Assembly: GCF_017377775.1 (NCBI RefSeq)
Contig: NZ_JAFVLN010000002.1
Span: 186,001-250,000, forward strand
Length of the DNA: 64,000 bases
Source: Streptomyces sp. VRA16 Mangrove soil
Lineage (GTDB): Bacteria; Actinomycetota; Actinomycetes; Streptomycetales; Streptomycetaceae
Reading direction: 5' to 3'
The position numbers and the translations under genes are program-made. Positions 25,901 to 34,380 of the stretch are shown here, in pieces. The number at the start of each line of letters is the position of its first letter. The first letter of the stretch is position 1. The notes under the pieces are model-generated. The model worked only from the letters and a program-made list of their open reading frames with translations, made no database searches and was not told the DNA's origin.

Positions 25901-28762
25901 GGCCGCGGTGGCCGCGTCCTCGGGGGCGCGCCCGTCGACGCGCACGGCGGCGGCGAAATCCCCGACTGCCTTGGCCAGCTTGGAACGCATACCGAGCGTG
26001 CCCTTGAGTTTCTGTCCCTGGGCGAGTCCGTCGTGCAAGGTGGTGGCCTGGGCCAGGGCAGTGGCGGCGTCGAACCCGTCGAGGCCGCTGACCATGGCGG
26101 TGCCGAGTGTGGCGAGGCAGGCCTCTGCGGCGGTGAGCGCCTCGGTGACGGCGGCGTGCCGACTGCGTGTCTGCCAGTCGTGCCCGGCCGCGACCTCGGT
26201 GAGCAGGGCTGCGGCCCACGGCCCGGTGGCTCCGGCGAGCGATGCGGCTCGGGCCCGTGCGGCGGCGAACGTGTCGAGAGCGGTCGCGAGAGCCTGCTGC
26301 CGTTCCGCGTCCAACGTGCGTACGGCCGTGTCGTACTCCGCGCTGACCGGGTCCTGCCGTACGGCCGTGTGGGCTTCTTCGGCCGCCTGGACCACAGCGA
26401 CGGCTTCGTCGAAGTCACCAGGCGTGGGCAGCTCGGCGGGACCTGGCACGTCGGCGGCGAGCGCCTTGAGGTGCGGGGTGAACTGGCGTGTCGTGTGCAG
26501 GAGTTGAAGGGCGTCGTCGGCGGTGATCGTGGGCTGTTCCTGCGGGACGGGGCCGACCCACCCGAACCGGTCCGATTCGCGGCTGAGGCGCTCGGCGATC
26601 TCCTGGGGACTGCCGCTGTAGTCGCCGATCTCCGCCTCGAAGCGTACGGTTTCCTGTTCCCGCAGCACGGCGAGGTCGCGCAGCATGGCCCGCTGGGTGG
26701 CGCGGGCAGTGGCGAGCTTCGTCTGCAGGACACGAATGTCGGCCTGTGCAGCCTTGGGATCGTATCCCGCGTACTCGGTCAGGATCCGCTGGACCGACGC
26801 CTCCAGTTCACGCCGTGCCGCGGCGCCGTCCTCGGTCCGGCTCACGCACAGGTGGCGGATGGATTCCGGCAGCTTGTCCCGGAGCACACGCAGGGCACGT
26901 GGGGTATGGCTCGTGATGAGGACGCGCTTGCCCTGGGCCAGCAGATCCGTGACGAGGTTGGCGATGGTGTGGGTCTTGCCGGTGCCGGGCGGGCCCTGCA
27001 CCACGACGAGCCGGTTGGAACGCAGCCGTTCGGCGATGGTGCGCTGCTGTTCGTTGGCGGGCAGCGCGAAATAGGTCTCGCGCTCCTGCGTACCCGCCCC
27101 GTCTTCTCCGGCCGCAAGGTCGGCGGCGGTCTGCGCGCCGTCGCGTCCGGCGATGTAGCTGAGAAGTTCGGTGGGTGGCGTGCCGTTGTCGATCTGTCGG
27201 GCGATCGCTTTGAGCGCGTCCGTCGTGGACCGTCGGCTGCGCTCGCGCAGTACGAGCGCGGGAGTGAATCCCACGTGCGGAACGTCCAGGGTGCGCGGCC
27301 GGGCACGGTCCACCTCCTGCACATAACTGCCCGCACTGTGCGCGGCATTGACCCAGCTGCGCAAGGCGGTGTGCAGCGCGTCCAAATGGTCGGGGTCGGT
27401 GACGTCGGACGCTCCTTCGAGCTCTTCGACGATGCGTTCACGGACCGGGCCCGGAACATGCTGCGCCCCTTCGAGCATGTTCTCTTCCAGTTCAAGGCCG
27501 ACACCGGTCGGATCGGGAACCACGGTGAGGGTGCCGGTCGCTGCGTCGAGCTGGACGGTGGCCCGATGCGTGACCAGGTGGCGTTCCACCCGCTGCCCGG
27601 TGGGTGTCTGCCAGGTGAGACGTCCGAAGCCGAGCACCAACTCGTAGGCCTCACCCAGGTTTGCGGCATCCTCGTGCATCTTGTGCAGTCGGTCGTACAG
27701 CTTGACGAGCGGATCGATGGCGCGGCGCGTCTCTGCCCAGGCGAGCCAGTCCTGTTCCCAGGCCGCGTACAGCTTCTCGATCTTCTCGCGCTCGGGGTGC
27801 TCGTCGAGCTCGTGGTACGTCTTGCCGAGCGGGATCCCTCGGCTCCAGTCCGGGAATTCGGGGTCGATGCGGCGCCTCAAGTGGGGTGCCCGCTGCTGCT
27901 TGAAGTCACGTACGCGGGTGATGTCGATCCACGGGGCCAGCAGGTCATCGGGGTGCGGGGCGTCCGGCCGGTCGGGGCGGGCCACCGTCAGCCAGGCCGG
28001 CTCGTCGGCGGCCACGACGCCATCCAGCATCACGTCGACGCCGGAGTCATCGGGCAGCTCGTCGAACCAGACGATGCCTGCCGCGCCGTCAAGGGTGCGC
28101 ACAGGGCGCGCCTTGGACTCCTCGGCCTCGGCCAGGAACCGGAAGATCTGCCGCACACGCGCGGCGTCGAGATCATCGCCGAGCTCCGAAGGGACCGACG
28201 CAGGAAGAGCCTGGCTCTGCGCCGCACCGCGGAGTGACTCCTGATGGTCCCCGAACAACGGGCTCTGGTCGGGCAGTTGTGAGCCCTGGCGCGGGGTCGG
28301 CAGGAGACGCGCAGCCGTGGCCTCTGCCGTGGTGAAGACGACCTTGTCCCGCTCTCGCGCGTACGGAAACCTGACCTCGATGTCCAGGTCGCCGATCGAA
28401 TCGGCAGGAACGCTGTACGCCCAGGTCGCCGACATGCTGCGCCCGGGACGCAAGACGCCTTCGAGCCTGCCGTCGAGCATGTCGCCTTTGTCGTCCTCGA
28501 TCTGACGCCCTGTCTTTCCGTACGGGCCACCGCGCACAAGCAGTTCGACGCCCTCCACGTCCACGGCCGTGTCCGCCGTGTTGGTCAGATGCAACGTGAC
28601 GCGCACGAGATCGTCGCCCTGCCGGGCTCCGTACACGGCTGCGGCATCGACCGGCAGGTGGGCCACGACGTCCCCCACGCCGACCCGCAGTCCGTCGCCA
28701 TAGTCGTACACGGACCCGACCGGCCGCACGCCGTCGTCCAACCCGTTCCCCAACTGCGCCAT
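23000..28762 (-). CDS. Giant SF1 helicase fused to Vsr/DUF559-like nuclease and GreA-like domain
   Basis: This 1920-residue protein probably acts on invading DNA. The N-terminus (about 1-110) looks like a beta-sandwich similar to CARDB. The SF1 core starts with VVQGPPGTGKTHTIANL near residue 590. It is split by a long helical insertion up to about 1200. It then continues with VIVDEASQSGLE near 1267, VVGDSKQVSP, EEHFRCMPEI, EDFQGDERHVMFIS and LNVAASRAQDQVW near 1510. A very-short-patch-repair/DUF559-like nuclease domain (1560-1655) has GRHAIDLVVEG and LAVACDGDTFAEG. The last ~150 residues resemble GreA/GreB: a helical lead, then VVVPGALLVLEFDG and VSPSSPLGHAMLWQRTGQEI. The ATG at 28762 is the first of the frame. 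Confidence 0.85.
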   Translation of the reverse strand: MAQLGNGLDDGVRPVGSVYDYGDGLRVGVGDVVAHLPVDAAAVYGARQGDDLVRVTLHLTNTADTAVDVEGVELLVRGGPYGKTGRQIEDDKGDMLDGRLEGVLRPGRSMSATWAYSVPADSIGDLDIEVRFPYARERDKVVFTTAEATAARLLPTPRQGSQLPDQSPLFGDHQESLRGAAQSQALPASVPSELGDDLDAARVRQIFRFLAEAEESKARPVRTLDGAAGIVWFDELPDDSGVDVMLDGVVAADEPAWLTVARPDRPDAPHPDDLLAPWIDITRVRDFKQQRAPHLRRRIDPEFPDWSRGIPLGKTYHELDEHPEREKIEKLYAAWEQDWLAWAETRRAIDPLVKLYDRLHKMHEDAANLGEAYELVLGFGRLTWQTPTGQRVERHLVTHRATVQLDAATGTLTVVPDPTGVGLELEENMLEGAQHVPGPVRERIVEELEGASDVTDPDHLDALHTALRSWVNAAHSAGSYVQEVDRARPRTLDVPHVGFTPALVLRERSRRSTTDALKAIARQIDNGTPPTELLSYIAGRDGAQTAADLAAGEDGAGTQERETYFALPANEQQRTIAERLRSNRLVVVQGPPGTGKTHTIANLVTDLLAQGKRVLITSHTPRALRVLRDKLPESIRHLCVSRTEDGAAARRELEASVQRILTEYAGYDPKAAQADIRVLQTKLATARATQRAMLRDLAVLREQETVRFEAEIGDYSGSPQEIAERLSRESDRFGWVGPVPQEQPTITADDALQLLHTTRQFTPHLKALAADVPGPAELPTPGDFDEAVAVVQAAEEAHTAVRQDPVSAEYDTAVRTLDAERQQALATALDTFAAARARAASLAGATGPWAAALLTEVAAGHDWQTRSRHAAVTEALTAAEACLATLGTAMVSGLDGFDAATALAQATTLHDGLAQGQKLKGTLGMRSKLAKAVGDFAAAVRVDGRAPEDAATAAVVLARVQLELRLNQVESEWGGAAGAWQGHGPRLARLRQDIETLHALLAVASTRTEVVTAAATSPDLVNAAWQEAPVERAVRALLRAATTLREAERSRRLLTDAEELLREWSERPGVSPAVARALDSVRARDTDGYREFSQEMAEVREAARLRAAHHMAHTRVREAFPSLAERITARPGDGDWDTRLPLLEKAWAWSAWRERMERLTDPDAERALRRRLTEADDEARIVLTRLAAARAWHRCLGLLTGDQSRALSAYQQAARRIKGKYQHRYRRDAQAALSKAQTAVPAWIMPLHQVAETVPTDKPGMFDVVIVDEASQSGLEAMLLSWMADRMVVVGDSKQVSPANVGLKQDEYFHLRDRLLTSLEPDVRSLFGPESSFFDLTEALSSGRGALMLEEHFRCMPEIISFSNELCYNGRLQPLRQYGADRLPPVHTVHVENGEAVGTSSRLVNTAEAEALVDALVRCCSDPAYEGRTMGVISLRSTKAHVAYLENLLAERLDYEQREARRIRVGDAEDFQGDERHVMFISCVNSATTAAGTVPGGFTGKTYEQRLNVAASRAQDQVWVFHSARTEQFHENDLRRDWLDHLTRPAEEDTAAVEGDVLPDVRHEAFDSLFQQQVYLELVARNYRVRPGYRVGRHAIDLVVEGGTRRLAVACDGDTFAEGDDAAQAAGRQRDLERVDWTFVRIRGSRFHLDREQALAPLWAELERLGIEPVELGTGDAAESADAEAAPPAPEADPALDVTGAEPKAESPATAVRVAPSPERSAAATPEAAHHERSVPRSTVTAAPLRTEPSRQPARSAERTPLRPARPALPVEAVPPAAFQRVLREMQALQAALDTPAEAPSDVDAANLVFLRRSQADQRDRWTRRLGFLRSFLDAVQVDPQAAEASKVVVPGALLVLEFDGRLDSDTLYTIAELSTDEAEMVSPSSPLGHAMLWQRTGQEIPYETSQGVVRAVVVRDIRF

Positions 28763-28878
28763 ATGCCACCCCCACCGTCACTCGAAGCCTCACGATGGGG
28801 CCTCGCACGTTCCATCAGATTCTGACAGCTCACACGTCTCAGCGTGGCGTCTCGCTCACCTTACATCACATTCATGCG

Positions 28879-28907
28879 TTGACACAGTTCACATACGCAT
28901 GCAGGAT
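28879..28907 (+). promoter_or_regulatory. Shared island box 2 with overlapping promoter (ParB-like gene)
   Basis: TTGACACAGTTCACA at 28879-28893 matches the island consensus. Its TTGACA can serve as a -35 box, and CAGGAT follows after 17 bp at 28902-28907. It lies between the divergent giant-helicase and ParB-like genes. Confidence 0.55.
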
Positions 28908-28963
28908 GGCTTTCAATTCACCATCGACGGTTCACGACATCCCAGAGAACGGGTGGGCACGCC

Positions 28964-29803
28964 ATGCACATGGAAGTTCTGGACGTCTCCCCCGAGTTGG
29001 CCGCAGAGTGGCTCACTCGCAACACCAACAACCGCCCGCTCAGCAAGGGGGCTGTACAGCAGCTGGCCGGACAGATCCAGCGCGGAGAATGGCAGCTGAC
29101 CCACCAGGGCATCGCCTTCGACGAGGACGGCGTACTCATTGATGGCCAGCACCGCCTGGCGGCCGTCGTCAAAGCTGGAGTCCCGGTACCGATGACCGTC
29201 ACGCGCGGCGTGCCGCGCACCGCGTTCACCGTGATGGACACCGGCCGAAAGCGCACGGGCCGCGACGCGCTGGCCCTCGTGGGCGAGGCGAACGCGACCC
29301 ATCTGGCCGCCGCGCTCCGCGGCCTCCACCTGTATCTTCACGCCCCCAACTCCGCGTGGAGCGGCGGATCGTCCACCACGAGCAACGACCAGCTCCTGGA
29401 GATTCTCGCCAAGCACCCCGGCATGCGCGACGCCCTCCACCATGGCCTCGCACTCAACCGCGGCTGCCGCATCACCGTCACCGCGGCGGCCATCGGCTGG
29501 TACGTCACCACACAGGCGCGGCCCGACATCGATCAGACCTCATGGGCGCAAGGAGTCATCACCGGCGCGTGCCTGGAGCCCGGCGACCCGCGGCTCACCC
29601 TGCGCAACACCATGCTCAGCCTCGCCGCGGGCAGGACCCATCGCCGCCGTGACGACTCACGCGAGCACCTGCTCTACTACCTCAAGTCCTGGAACGCCTG
29701 GGTCGAGGGGCGCAGCATGAAGCTGTTGCGCCGGTCGCCGAACGAGACGATGCCGAGGATCTCCCCTCAGGCGTTCTCCGCACGCGAGGACCGCTCCGCC
29801 TGA
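28964..29803 (+). CDS. ParB/Srx-like nuclease-fold protein
   Basis: This 279-residue protein has an N-terminal ParB-like domain (residues 1-90). The QLAGQIQRGEW helix is followed by the signature LIDGQHRLAAVVKAG near residue 60-74 and VMDTGRKRTGRD. No helix-turn-helix or partner ParA is visible, so plasmid partitioning is unlikely. Similar stand-alone proteins occur in actinophages and mobile elements, where their job is unknown. A second possible start (ATG at 28970) would drop two residues. It stands alone on its strand between the giant helicase and GmrSD genes, both tied to the shared box. Confidence 0.8.
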   Translation: MHMEVLDVSPELAAEWLTRNTNNRPLSKGAVQQLAGQIQRGEWQLTHQGIAFDEDGVLIDGQHRLAAVVKAGVPVPMTVTRGVPRTAFTVMDTGRKRTGRDALALVGEANATHLAAALRGLHLYLHAPNSAWSGGSSTTSNDQLLEILAKHPGMRDALHHGLALNRGCRITVTAAAIGWYVTTQARPDIDQTSWAQGVITGACLEPGDPRLTLRNTMLSLAAGRTHRRRDDSREHLLYYLKSWNAWVEGRSMKLLRRSPNETMPRISPQAFSAREDRSA

Positions 29804-29866
29804 GGCCGACGACACGGACCGCGCGCAATGCGGCGTCGAGACAGTTTCACCAACACCACTTATCCG

Positions 29867-29881
29867 TTGACCGAGTTCACG
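29867..29881 (+). promoter_or_regulatory. Shared island box 3 (GmrSD gene)
   Basis: TTGACCGAGTTCACG differs from the consensus only at the last base. It lies 92-106 bp upstream of the GmrSD start. Confidence 0.55.
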
Positions 29882-29972
29882 CTACAGTTTTCGAGCCGCC
29901 GCGGCGCACACCGCCCCATCATCCGGCGGGCTGGCCAGTTCCCGTAGCTGGCGCGGAAGGGAAGGGAAGCGC

Positions 29973-32537
29973 ATGCGCGCTCAGGAAATCAGCTTCATCA
30001 AACTCGTCCAGGGAGAGAAACAGTTCCAAGTGCCTCTCTACCAGCGCACATACAGCTGGGGGCGGGAACAGCTGGAGCGCCTGTGGGAGGACGTGCTCGA
30101 ACTCGTCGATCAGCAGGTTTCCGGCAGCGCTCCGGCGCCGCACTTCCTCGGCTCCGTCGTTCTGGCACCTGGCCAGATGCAGGCCGGCAGTGTGCAGCGC
30201 TGGCTGGTCGTGGACGGCCAACAGCGCCTCACGACGCTCATGCTCGCGTTCACGGCCCTGAGCCACCACCTCAAGCAGGCCGGCTCGCTGCGCGGTGCCG
30301 ACCGCATTCACGAGCAGATCCTCGTCAACAAGTACCTCGAAGGCCTCGATCACTACCGGCTGTTGCCCACCCAGGCCGACCGCGACGCGTTCACGGCGTG
30401 CATCCAGTCCCGCGCCGAGGCCGGCGGCGGCGACAACATCGGCACGGCGTACCGGTTCTTCCTCGGCGCGCTGGCCGAGGGCAGTGAATCGGGCGGCGAC
30501 GAGTGGGCGGCGACCGTGGAGACCGTGCTGAAGGATCTCCTGTCGATCGTCGAGATCACGGCCGAGCCCGGCGACAACGTCTACCGCATTTTTGAATCGA
30601 TCAACAACACCGGCGTCGGCCTCAGCCAGAGCGACCTGCTGCGCAACTACGTCTTCATGCTGCTGCGCGAGCGCGGCGAGCGGGTCTACCAGGAGCTGTG
30701 GCTCCCGATGCAGCAGAGCCTCGGCCCCAAGCGGCTCGAACTCCTCGTCTGGCTCGACCTCATCCTGCGCGGCCATCACAAGACGAAACAGAGCGAGATC
30801 TACCGCGAACAGCAAAAGCGCCTCCAGCCCCTGGCGGACGACGAGGCCGCGTTGGAGCGGGAAATCGCCGGGCTCGCCGATCGGGGACGCCGGCTGATGC
30901 AGATCATCGAGCCGTCCCGGATTCCTTCGCCGCCGCTGCGTGAGGTACTGGAGCGGCTGGCCGCGTGGGGCGGACAGACCCACTATCCGCTGGCGCTCCA
31001 CCTGCTCGACGCCGTCGAGGCCGGCACGACCTCTACGGAGGAAGCGGCGGACGCACTTCGCCACGTCGAGTCGTATCTGGTGCGACGCCTCATCTGCCAG
31101 ACGCCAACCACCGGCCTCAACCGGATCTTCATGGACGCTCCCAAAGATCTGGAGACCGACCGACCGGCTCCTGAGGCGGTACGCCGATTCCTGTCGGCCC
31201 GTCGTCGCAGATGGCCCAGCGACGAGGAACTGCGACAGGCCATCCGCAGCAAGCCCTTCTACTGGAGCGGCCGCCCGCTGCAGCGCAGCTTCATCCTGCG
31301 CCGCCTTGAGGAGAGCTACGAGTCCAGTGAACCCGTCGACTTCGGCAAGGCCGCGCTGACCGTGGAGCATGTGCTTCCGCAGCGTCCGTCGCGCGCGTGG
31401 CTCGACCTGCTCGCGGAGGAGACCGAGGAGAACCAGTCTCCCCAGGAGCTGCACGACCTTCTGGTCCACACCCTCGGCAATCTCACCCTCACCGGCGACA
31501 ATCCGAAGCTTTCCAACCACCCCTTCCAGCGCAAGCAGCAGATCCTCGACGCGAGTGCCCTGCGCATGAACGCGGAGATCGCGAGCTGCGAGCGCTGGGG
31601 CAAGCGGGAAATCCTGGCCCGCGCCGACCGGCTCGCCGACCGCGCGACGCGGCTGTGGCCCGGTCCGGTCGGCGGGCCGACGGTGGCCGCGTCCGGCACC
31701 GAAGAGGCCTCCGGCTGGGGAGAATTGAGGGCCGCACTCGTCGCGATGCCGAGCGGCAGCTGGACCACGTACGGCGACATGGCCGAACTCATCGGGAGCC
31801 ACCCGGTCGCCGTGGGCAGCTATCTGGCTTCGGCCCCGTCGGTCATCGGCGCCCATCGTGTTCTCACCGCGGAGGGCAAGGTGTCCGCAGGGTTCCGCTG
31901 GGCCGAGGGACGTGATCTTCCCCCGCCTCGGGATCTGTTGGAGAGCGAGGGCGTCGCGTTCGACACCTTCGGCAGGGCACACGCCGCGCATCGTCTCACC
32001 GCCGCGGAGCTGGCCCAACTGCTCGGCAAGGACGTGTCCCCCGCTTCCTCGTCCCCCTTGTCGGATCCGCTTCCCGACGACGAGAACCCGGAGGCGGCCG
32101 AGCGCTTCCGCAGCCAGTTGCGGGAACACCAACCGAAGGCAGCCGCCGGAGTCGAGGCCGCGCTTGACTTCTGGCGTGCCCAGGGCGGGCACCTCGAGTA
32201 CGGCCGGTCCGAGGAGACGAGCTGCTTCCCCATGCTCGACACGGGGACGACGAGTCGCCGGCAGCTGGTGTGGCCCATCGCCGTCTACCCCGTGAGCGGA
32301 ACGGTCGAGGTCGTCTTCCAGTACCTCAAGGACCGCAGCCCCTTCGACGACATCGAGCAGCGTCGCGAACTCCTGAGCCGCCTCAACAAGATCGACGGCA
32401 TCGACCTGCCGGAGGCGAAGCTGGCGTTGCGTCCGTCGTTCCCCCTGGGGGTCCTGGCGGAGCACAGCGAGGAGATCTGCGAGGTCCTCGACTGGTTCGT
32501 GATGACGGTGGCGCTGCACGTGGCGCGCGGGGACTGA
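29973..32537 (+). CDS. GmrSD-type IV restriction protein with alkyltransferase-like domain
   Basis: This 854-residue protein fuses DUF262 (GmrS) and DUF1524 (GmrD), the two halves of type IV restriction enzymes that cut modified phage DNA. DUF262 covers about 1-250 with FQVPLYQRTYSW, VVDGQQRLTTLML (near 80) and FESINNTGVGLSQSDLLRN. DUF1524 has the HNH-like VEHVLPQ near 464 and TLGNLTLTGDN. An extra domain at about 582-670 (GELRAALVAMPSGSWTTYGD, then PVAVGSYLASAP and AHRVLTAEGK) resembles the DNA-binding part of O6-alkylguanine alkyltransferases. The PCHR cysteine is absent (GAHRVL here), as in ATL proteins. A C-terminal ~150-residue domain is not recognised. AAGGGAAG precedes the ATG. Confidence 0.9.
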   Translation: MRAQEISFIKLVQGEKQFQVPLYQRTYSWGREQLERLWEDVLELVDQQVSGSAPAPHFLGSVVLAPGQMQAGSVQRWLVVDGQQRLTTLMLAFTALSHHLKQAGSLRGADRIHEQILVNKYLEGLDHYRLLPTQADRDAFTACIQSRAEAGGGDNIGTAYRFFLGALAEGSESGGDEWAATVETVLKDLLSIVEITAEPGDNVYRIFESINNTGVGLSQSDLLRNYVFMLLRERGERVYQELWLPMQQSLGPKRLELLVWLDLILRGHHKTKQSEIYREQQKRLQPLADDEAALEREIAGLADRGRRLMQIIEPSRIPSPPLREVLERLAAWGGQTHYPLALHLLDAVEAGTTSTEEAADALRHVESYLVRRLICQTPTTGLNRIFMDAPKDLETDRPAPEAVRRFLSARRRRWPSDEELRQAIRSKPFYWSGRPLQRSFILRRLEESYESSEPVDFGKAALTVEHVLPQRPSRAWLDLLAEETEENQSPQELHDLLVHTLGNLTLTGDNPKLSNHPFQRKQQILDASALRMNAEIASCERWGKREILARADRLADRATRLWPGPVGGPTVAASGTEEASGWGELRAALVAMPSGSWTTYGDMAELIGSHPVAVGSYLASAPSVIGAHRVLTAEGKVSAGFRWAEGRDLPPPRDLLESEGVAFDTFGRAHAAHRLTAAELAQLLGKDVSPASSSPLSDPLPDDENPEAAERFRSQLREHQPKAAAGVEAALDFWRAQGGHLEYGRSEETSCFPMLDTGTTSRRQLVWPIAVYPVSGTVEVVFQYLKDRSPFDDIEQRRELLSRLNKIDGIDLPEAKLALRPSFPLGVLAEHSEEICEVLDWFVMTVALHVARGD

Positions 32538-32558
32538 TTTCCGAGCACAAGGAAGCAA

Positions 32559-32577
32559 GCCCTGCGGGCCGCAGGGC
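32559..32577. terminator. Short hairpin after GmrSD gene
   Basis: GCCCTGC and GCAGGGC flank a 5-nt GGGCC loop just after the GmrSD stop. No T-run follows, so it may only add to the next hairpin. Confidence 0.4.
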
Positions 32578-32594
32578 GATGCCTACAGGAAAGT

Positions 32595-32637
32595 TCCCGC
32601 CGTGAACCGGACGGAGGTCGTCACGTTCACGGCGGGA
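32595..32637. terminator. Bidirectional hairpin between GmrSD and CoiA-like genes
   Basis: TCCCGCCGTGAAC at 32595-32607 pairs perfectly with GTTCACGGCGGGA at 32625-32637 across a 17-nt loop. It lies between convergent genes. Confidence 0.7.
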
Positions 32638-32650
32638 TCTCACCCCTCGT

Positions 32651-34294
32651 TCAAGACGAGCGCTTGCGCCGCTTCCTTCTACTGGACCCCGGCATCGCCG
32701 GAGCGGTCTCGACGCCCGGTAGCGGACGCGCGCCGGCCGCCTTGCTCTTACTGCCCCCGCTCGGCTTCGCTTGCTTCTTCGCCTGCTTCTTCGCTGCCGG
32801 TTGCCGGGCCGTCGATGAGGACTCAGCGCGCCGTCCGCTTCGGGACTTTCTCAGCCCCAGGCTGCTTCCGAGCCAACGGCGTGTGACCTCGATTTCGTCC
32901 TGCAACTGCCGACGCTGAGGTGCGGGCAGCCTGCTGAGGGCATCCTCTGCCTCCTTCACGAGCGCCGCGGCCTGTCGAGGCTTTCCTCGCTGCCGCAGCC
33001 CTCTCAACGAGTGGCGCAGCTCCGCGTCGCTCAGCCGCACAGCACCACCGGCTGCCCCTGTCACGGTCCGGACCGGCGGCCTGGGTACAGCCCTGCCCGG
33101 CACATGCACGATCGTGCGGGTCTGCGACGGCTCCGACTTCGGCGCGGCGATCTGGCCGTCTTCCGTGAGGTCCAGCCGCGCAGGAGCCCTTCGCGAGGTC
33201 GCGCCGTGCACGGCGTACGCCCTGTCGGCCTCGCGTTGGCACCAATGTTTGAGAATCGCGCTCGTGGCGGGCGTACCAAGGCCGAGGAACGTCACAACGT
33301 CCGCCACGTACGGCGGCGGCTCCCCCTCGTTCGTCCGCAACAGTGCGGACAGCACGGGCGCTCCCGATCGGCCCGCGTCCGAGTCCACGGCGACCAACAA
33401 GCCGATCCGGTCCGCCAGGCCGAGATCAAGCAGATCCTCGCCCGCCGTCCTCGCCAGCGACTCCCAGGTGGTGCGGGTGCGGTGCCTCGCCGTGGTCAGC
33501 AAGGCCTCCCGCGCGGCGCGCGTCCTCGCCTCCAGCGACCGCTGCACGAGGGGGCGTTGCCTTACGTCGGACAGCGCGGCAGGCCGTGCCACAACACGCC
33601 GACGCCGTTCAGCGCCTGGCACTTGGAGCCCGTTCGGTCCCATCAGGCAGTCGTTGAGCGACGCCCAGGGCGTGCTCTTCCGGGGGTCCTCCGCCCGCAC
33701 CTGTGCGCGCCGAACCGCGCCAACGGTCTCGAATCGAAAGCGCAACACATGACCATGGCTGTCGTACAGCTCCTCCATGATCTCCTGGTGCGCCGAGCCG
33801 GCACCGAACACCCAGTCGAGCGTGGCGGTCTCACGGCCCAGCAGGGTGCTCGTCTCCCGCCACTGCCCATACGCGATTCTGCTGAACTGGAACCGCACGT
33901 GCTGCCGGGTGCCCCGGGCCCGAAAATCGACGGCGTCCCCGGGCCCCGTCCCGAGGTTGCGCAGTGTCGTACTGCCCTTCAGTCCGCGCCGTCCCGACCA
34001 AGTGGCCAGGTCGTCCCTGATGAACAGGTGGTCCGCGCTGCTCTCCCCGGTCGCCACGCGAAGACATGTGGTGTGTGGATGGTGGGCGAAGTGGCAGACC
34101 TTGTCACGGTACAGGCGATCTGACAACTCATGCCCACAACCACCCAGTTGAGTGCCGCACCAGTAGGTGTAGGACGGGTGACGCCTTCGCCACAGGGCCA
34201 GCTCGTCCGCATCGGTCGGCAGGATGATCGGCCGCCCCGATCCCGGTCCCCCGATGACGGCAGTCTGTACGAGCCTGCTGTCCGATCTGATCAC
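32651..34294 (-). CDS. CoiA-like zinc-finger nuclease-fold protein
   Basis: This 547-residue protein resembles competence protein CoiA at its N-terminus. A treble-clef-like cluster (WCGTQLGGCGHELSDR near residues 45-60, FAHHP near 70, C near 76) is followed by SADHLFIRDDLATWSGRRG and DAVDFRARGTRQHVRFQFS, which fits a restriction-endonuclease fold. The middle is helical, and the C-terminus is an Ala/Lys/Arg-rich basic tail that should bind nucleic acid. CoiA in Bacillus and streptococci is needed for recombination of incoming DNA. Here, inside a defence island, an effector or DNA-handling role is more likely. It has a GTG start with GGGGGAA just upstream. Confidence 0.65.
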   Translation of the reverse strand: MIRSDSRLVQTAVIGGPGSGRPIILPTDADELALWRRRHPSYTYWCGTQLGGCGHELSDRLYRDKVCHFAHHPHTTCLRVATGESSADHLFIRDDLATWSGRRGLKGSTTLRNLGTGPGDAVDFRARGTRQHVRFQFSRIAYGQWRETSTLLGRETATLDWVFGAGSAHQEIMEELYDSHGHVLRFRFETVGAVRRAQVRAEDPRKSTPWASLNDCLMGPNGLQVPGAERRRRVVARPAALSDVRQRPLVQRSLEARTRAAREALLTTARHRTRTTWESLARTAGEDLLDLGLADRIGLLVAVDSDAGRSGAPVLSALLRTNEGEPPPYVADVVTFLGLGTPATSAILKHWCQREADRAYAVHGATSRRAPARLDLTEDGQIAAPKSEPSQTRTIVHVPGRAVPRPPVRTVTGAAGGAVRLSDAELRHSLRGLRQRGKPRQAAALVKEAEDALSRLPAPQRRQLQDEIEVTRRWLGSSLGLRKSRSGRRAESSSTARQPAAKKQAKKQAKPSGGSKSKAAGARPLPGVETAPAMPGSSRRKRRKRSS

Positions 34295-34365
34295 ACTTCC
34301 CCCTTCAACCGGGGCCTGCCATCACCCGGCTACACGAGCCCCGACACGAACAAGCATGACGCCCG

Positions 34366-34380
34366 CAAACTGAGTTCACA
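34366..34380 (+). promoter_or_regulatory. Shared island box 4, half conserved (CoiA-like gene)
   Basis: CAAACTGAGTTCACA keeps the ACTGAGTTCACA part of the box but not TTG. It lies 72 bp upstream of the CoiA-like start and overlaps the last 5 bases of the ATPase gene. Read on the minus strand, TTGTGA-17-CATGCT resembles the drmA promoter layout. Confidence 0.4.

Noticed and set aside
28964..29803. Plasmid partition gene marking an integrated plasmid
   Set aside because: There is no ParA, replication gene, transfer gene or parS array nearby.
29919..32558. A very long minus-strand open frame opposite the GmrSD gene
   Set aside because: It is an antisense shadow caused by high GC at third positions. 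Its translation is Arg/Gly/Val/Ala-rich without recognisable motifs, while the plus strand encodes clear DUF262/DUF1524 domains.
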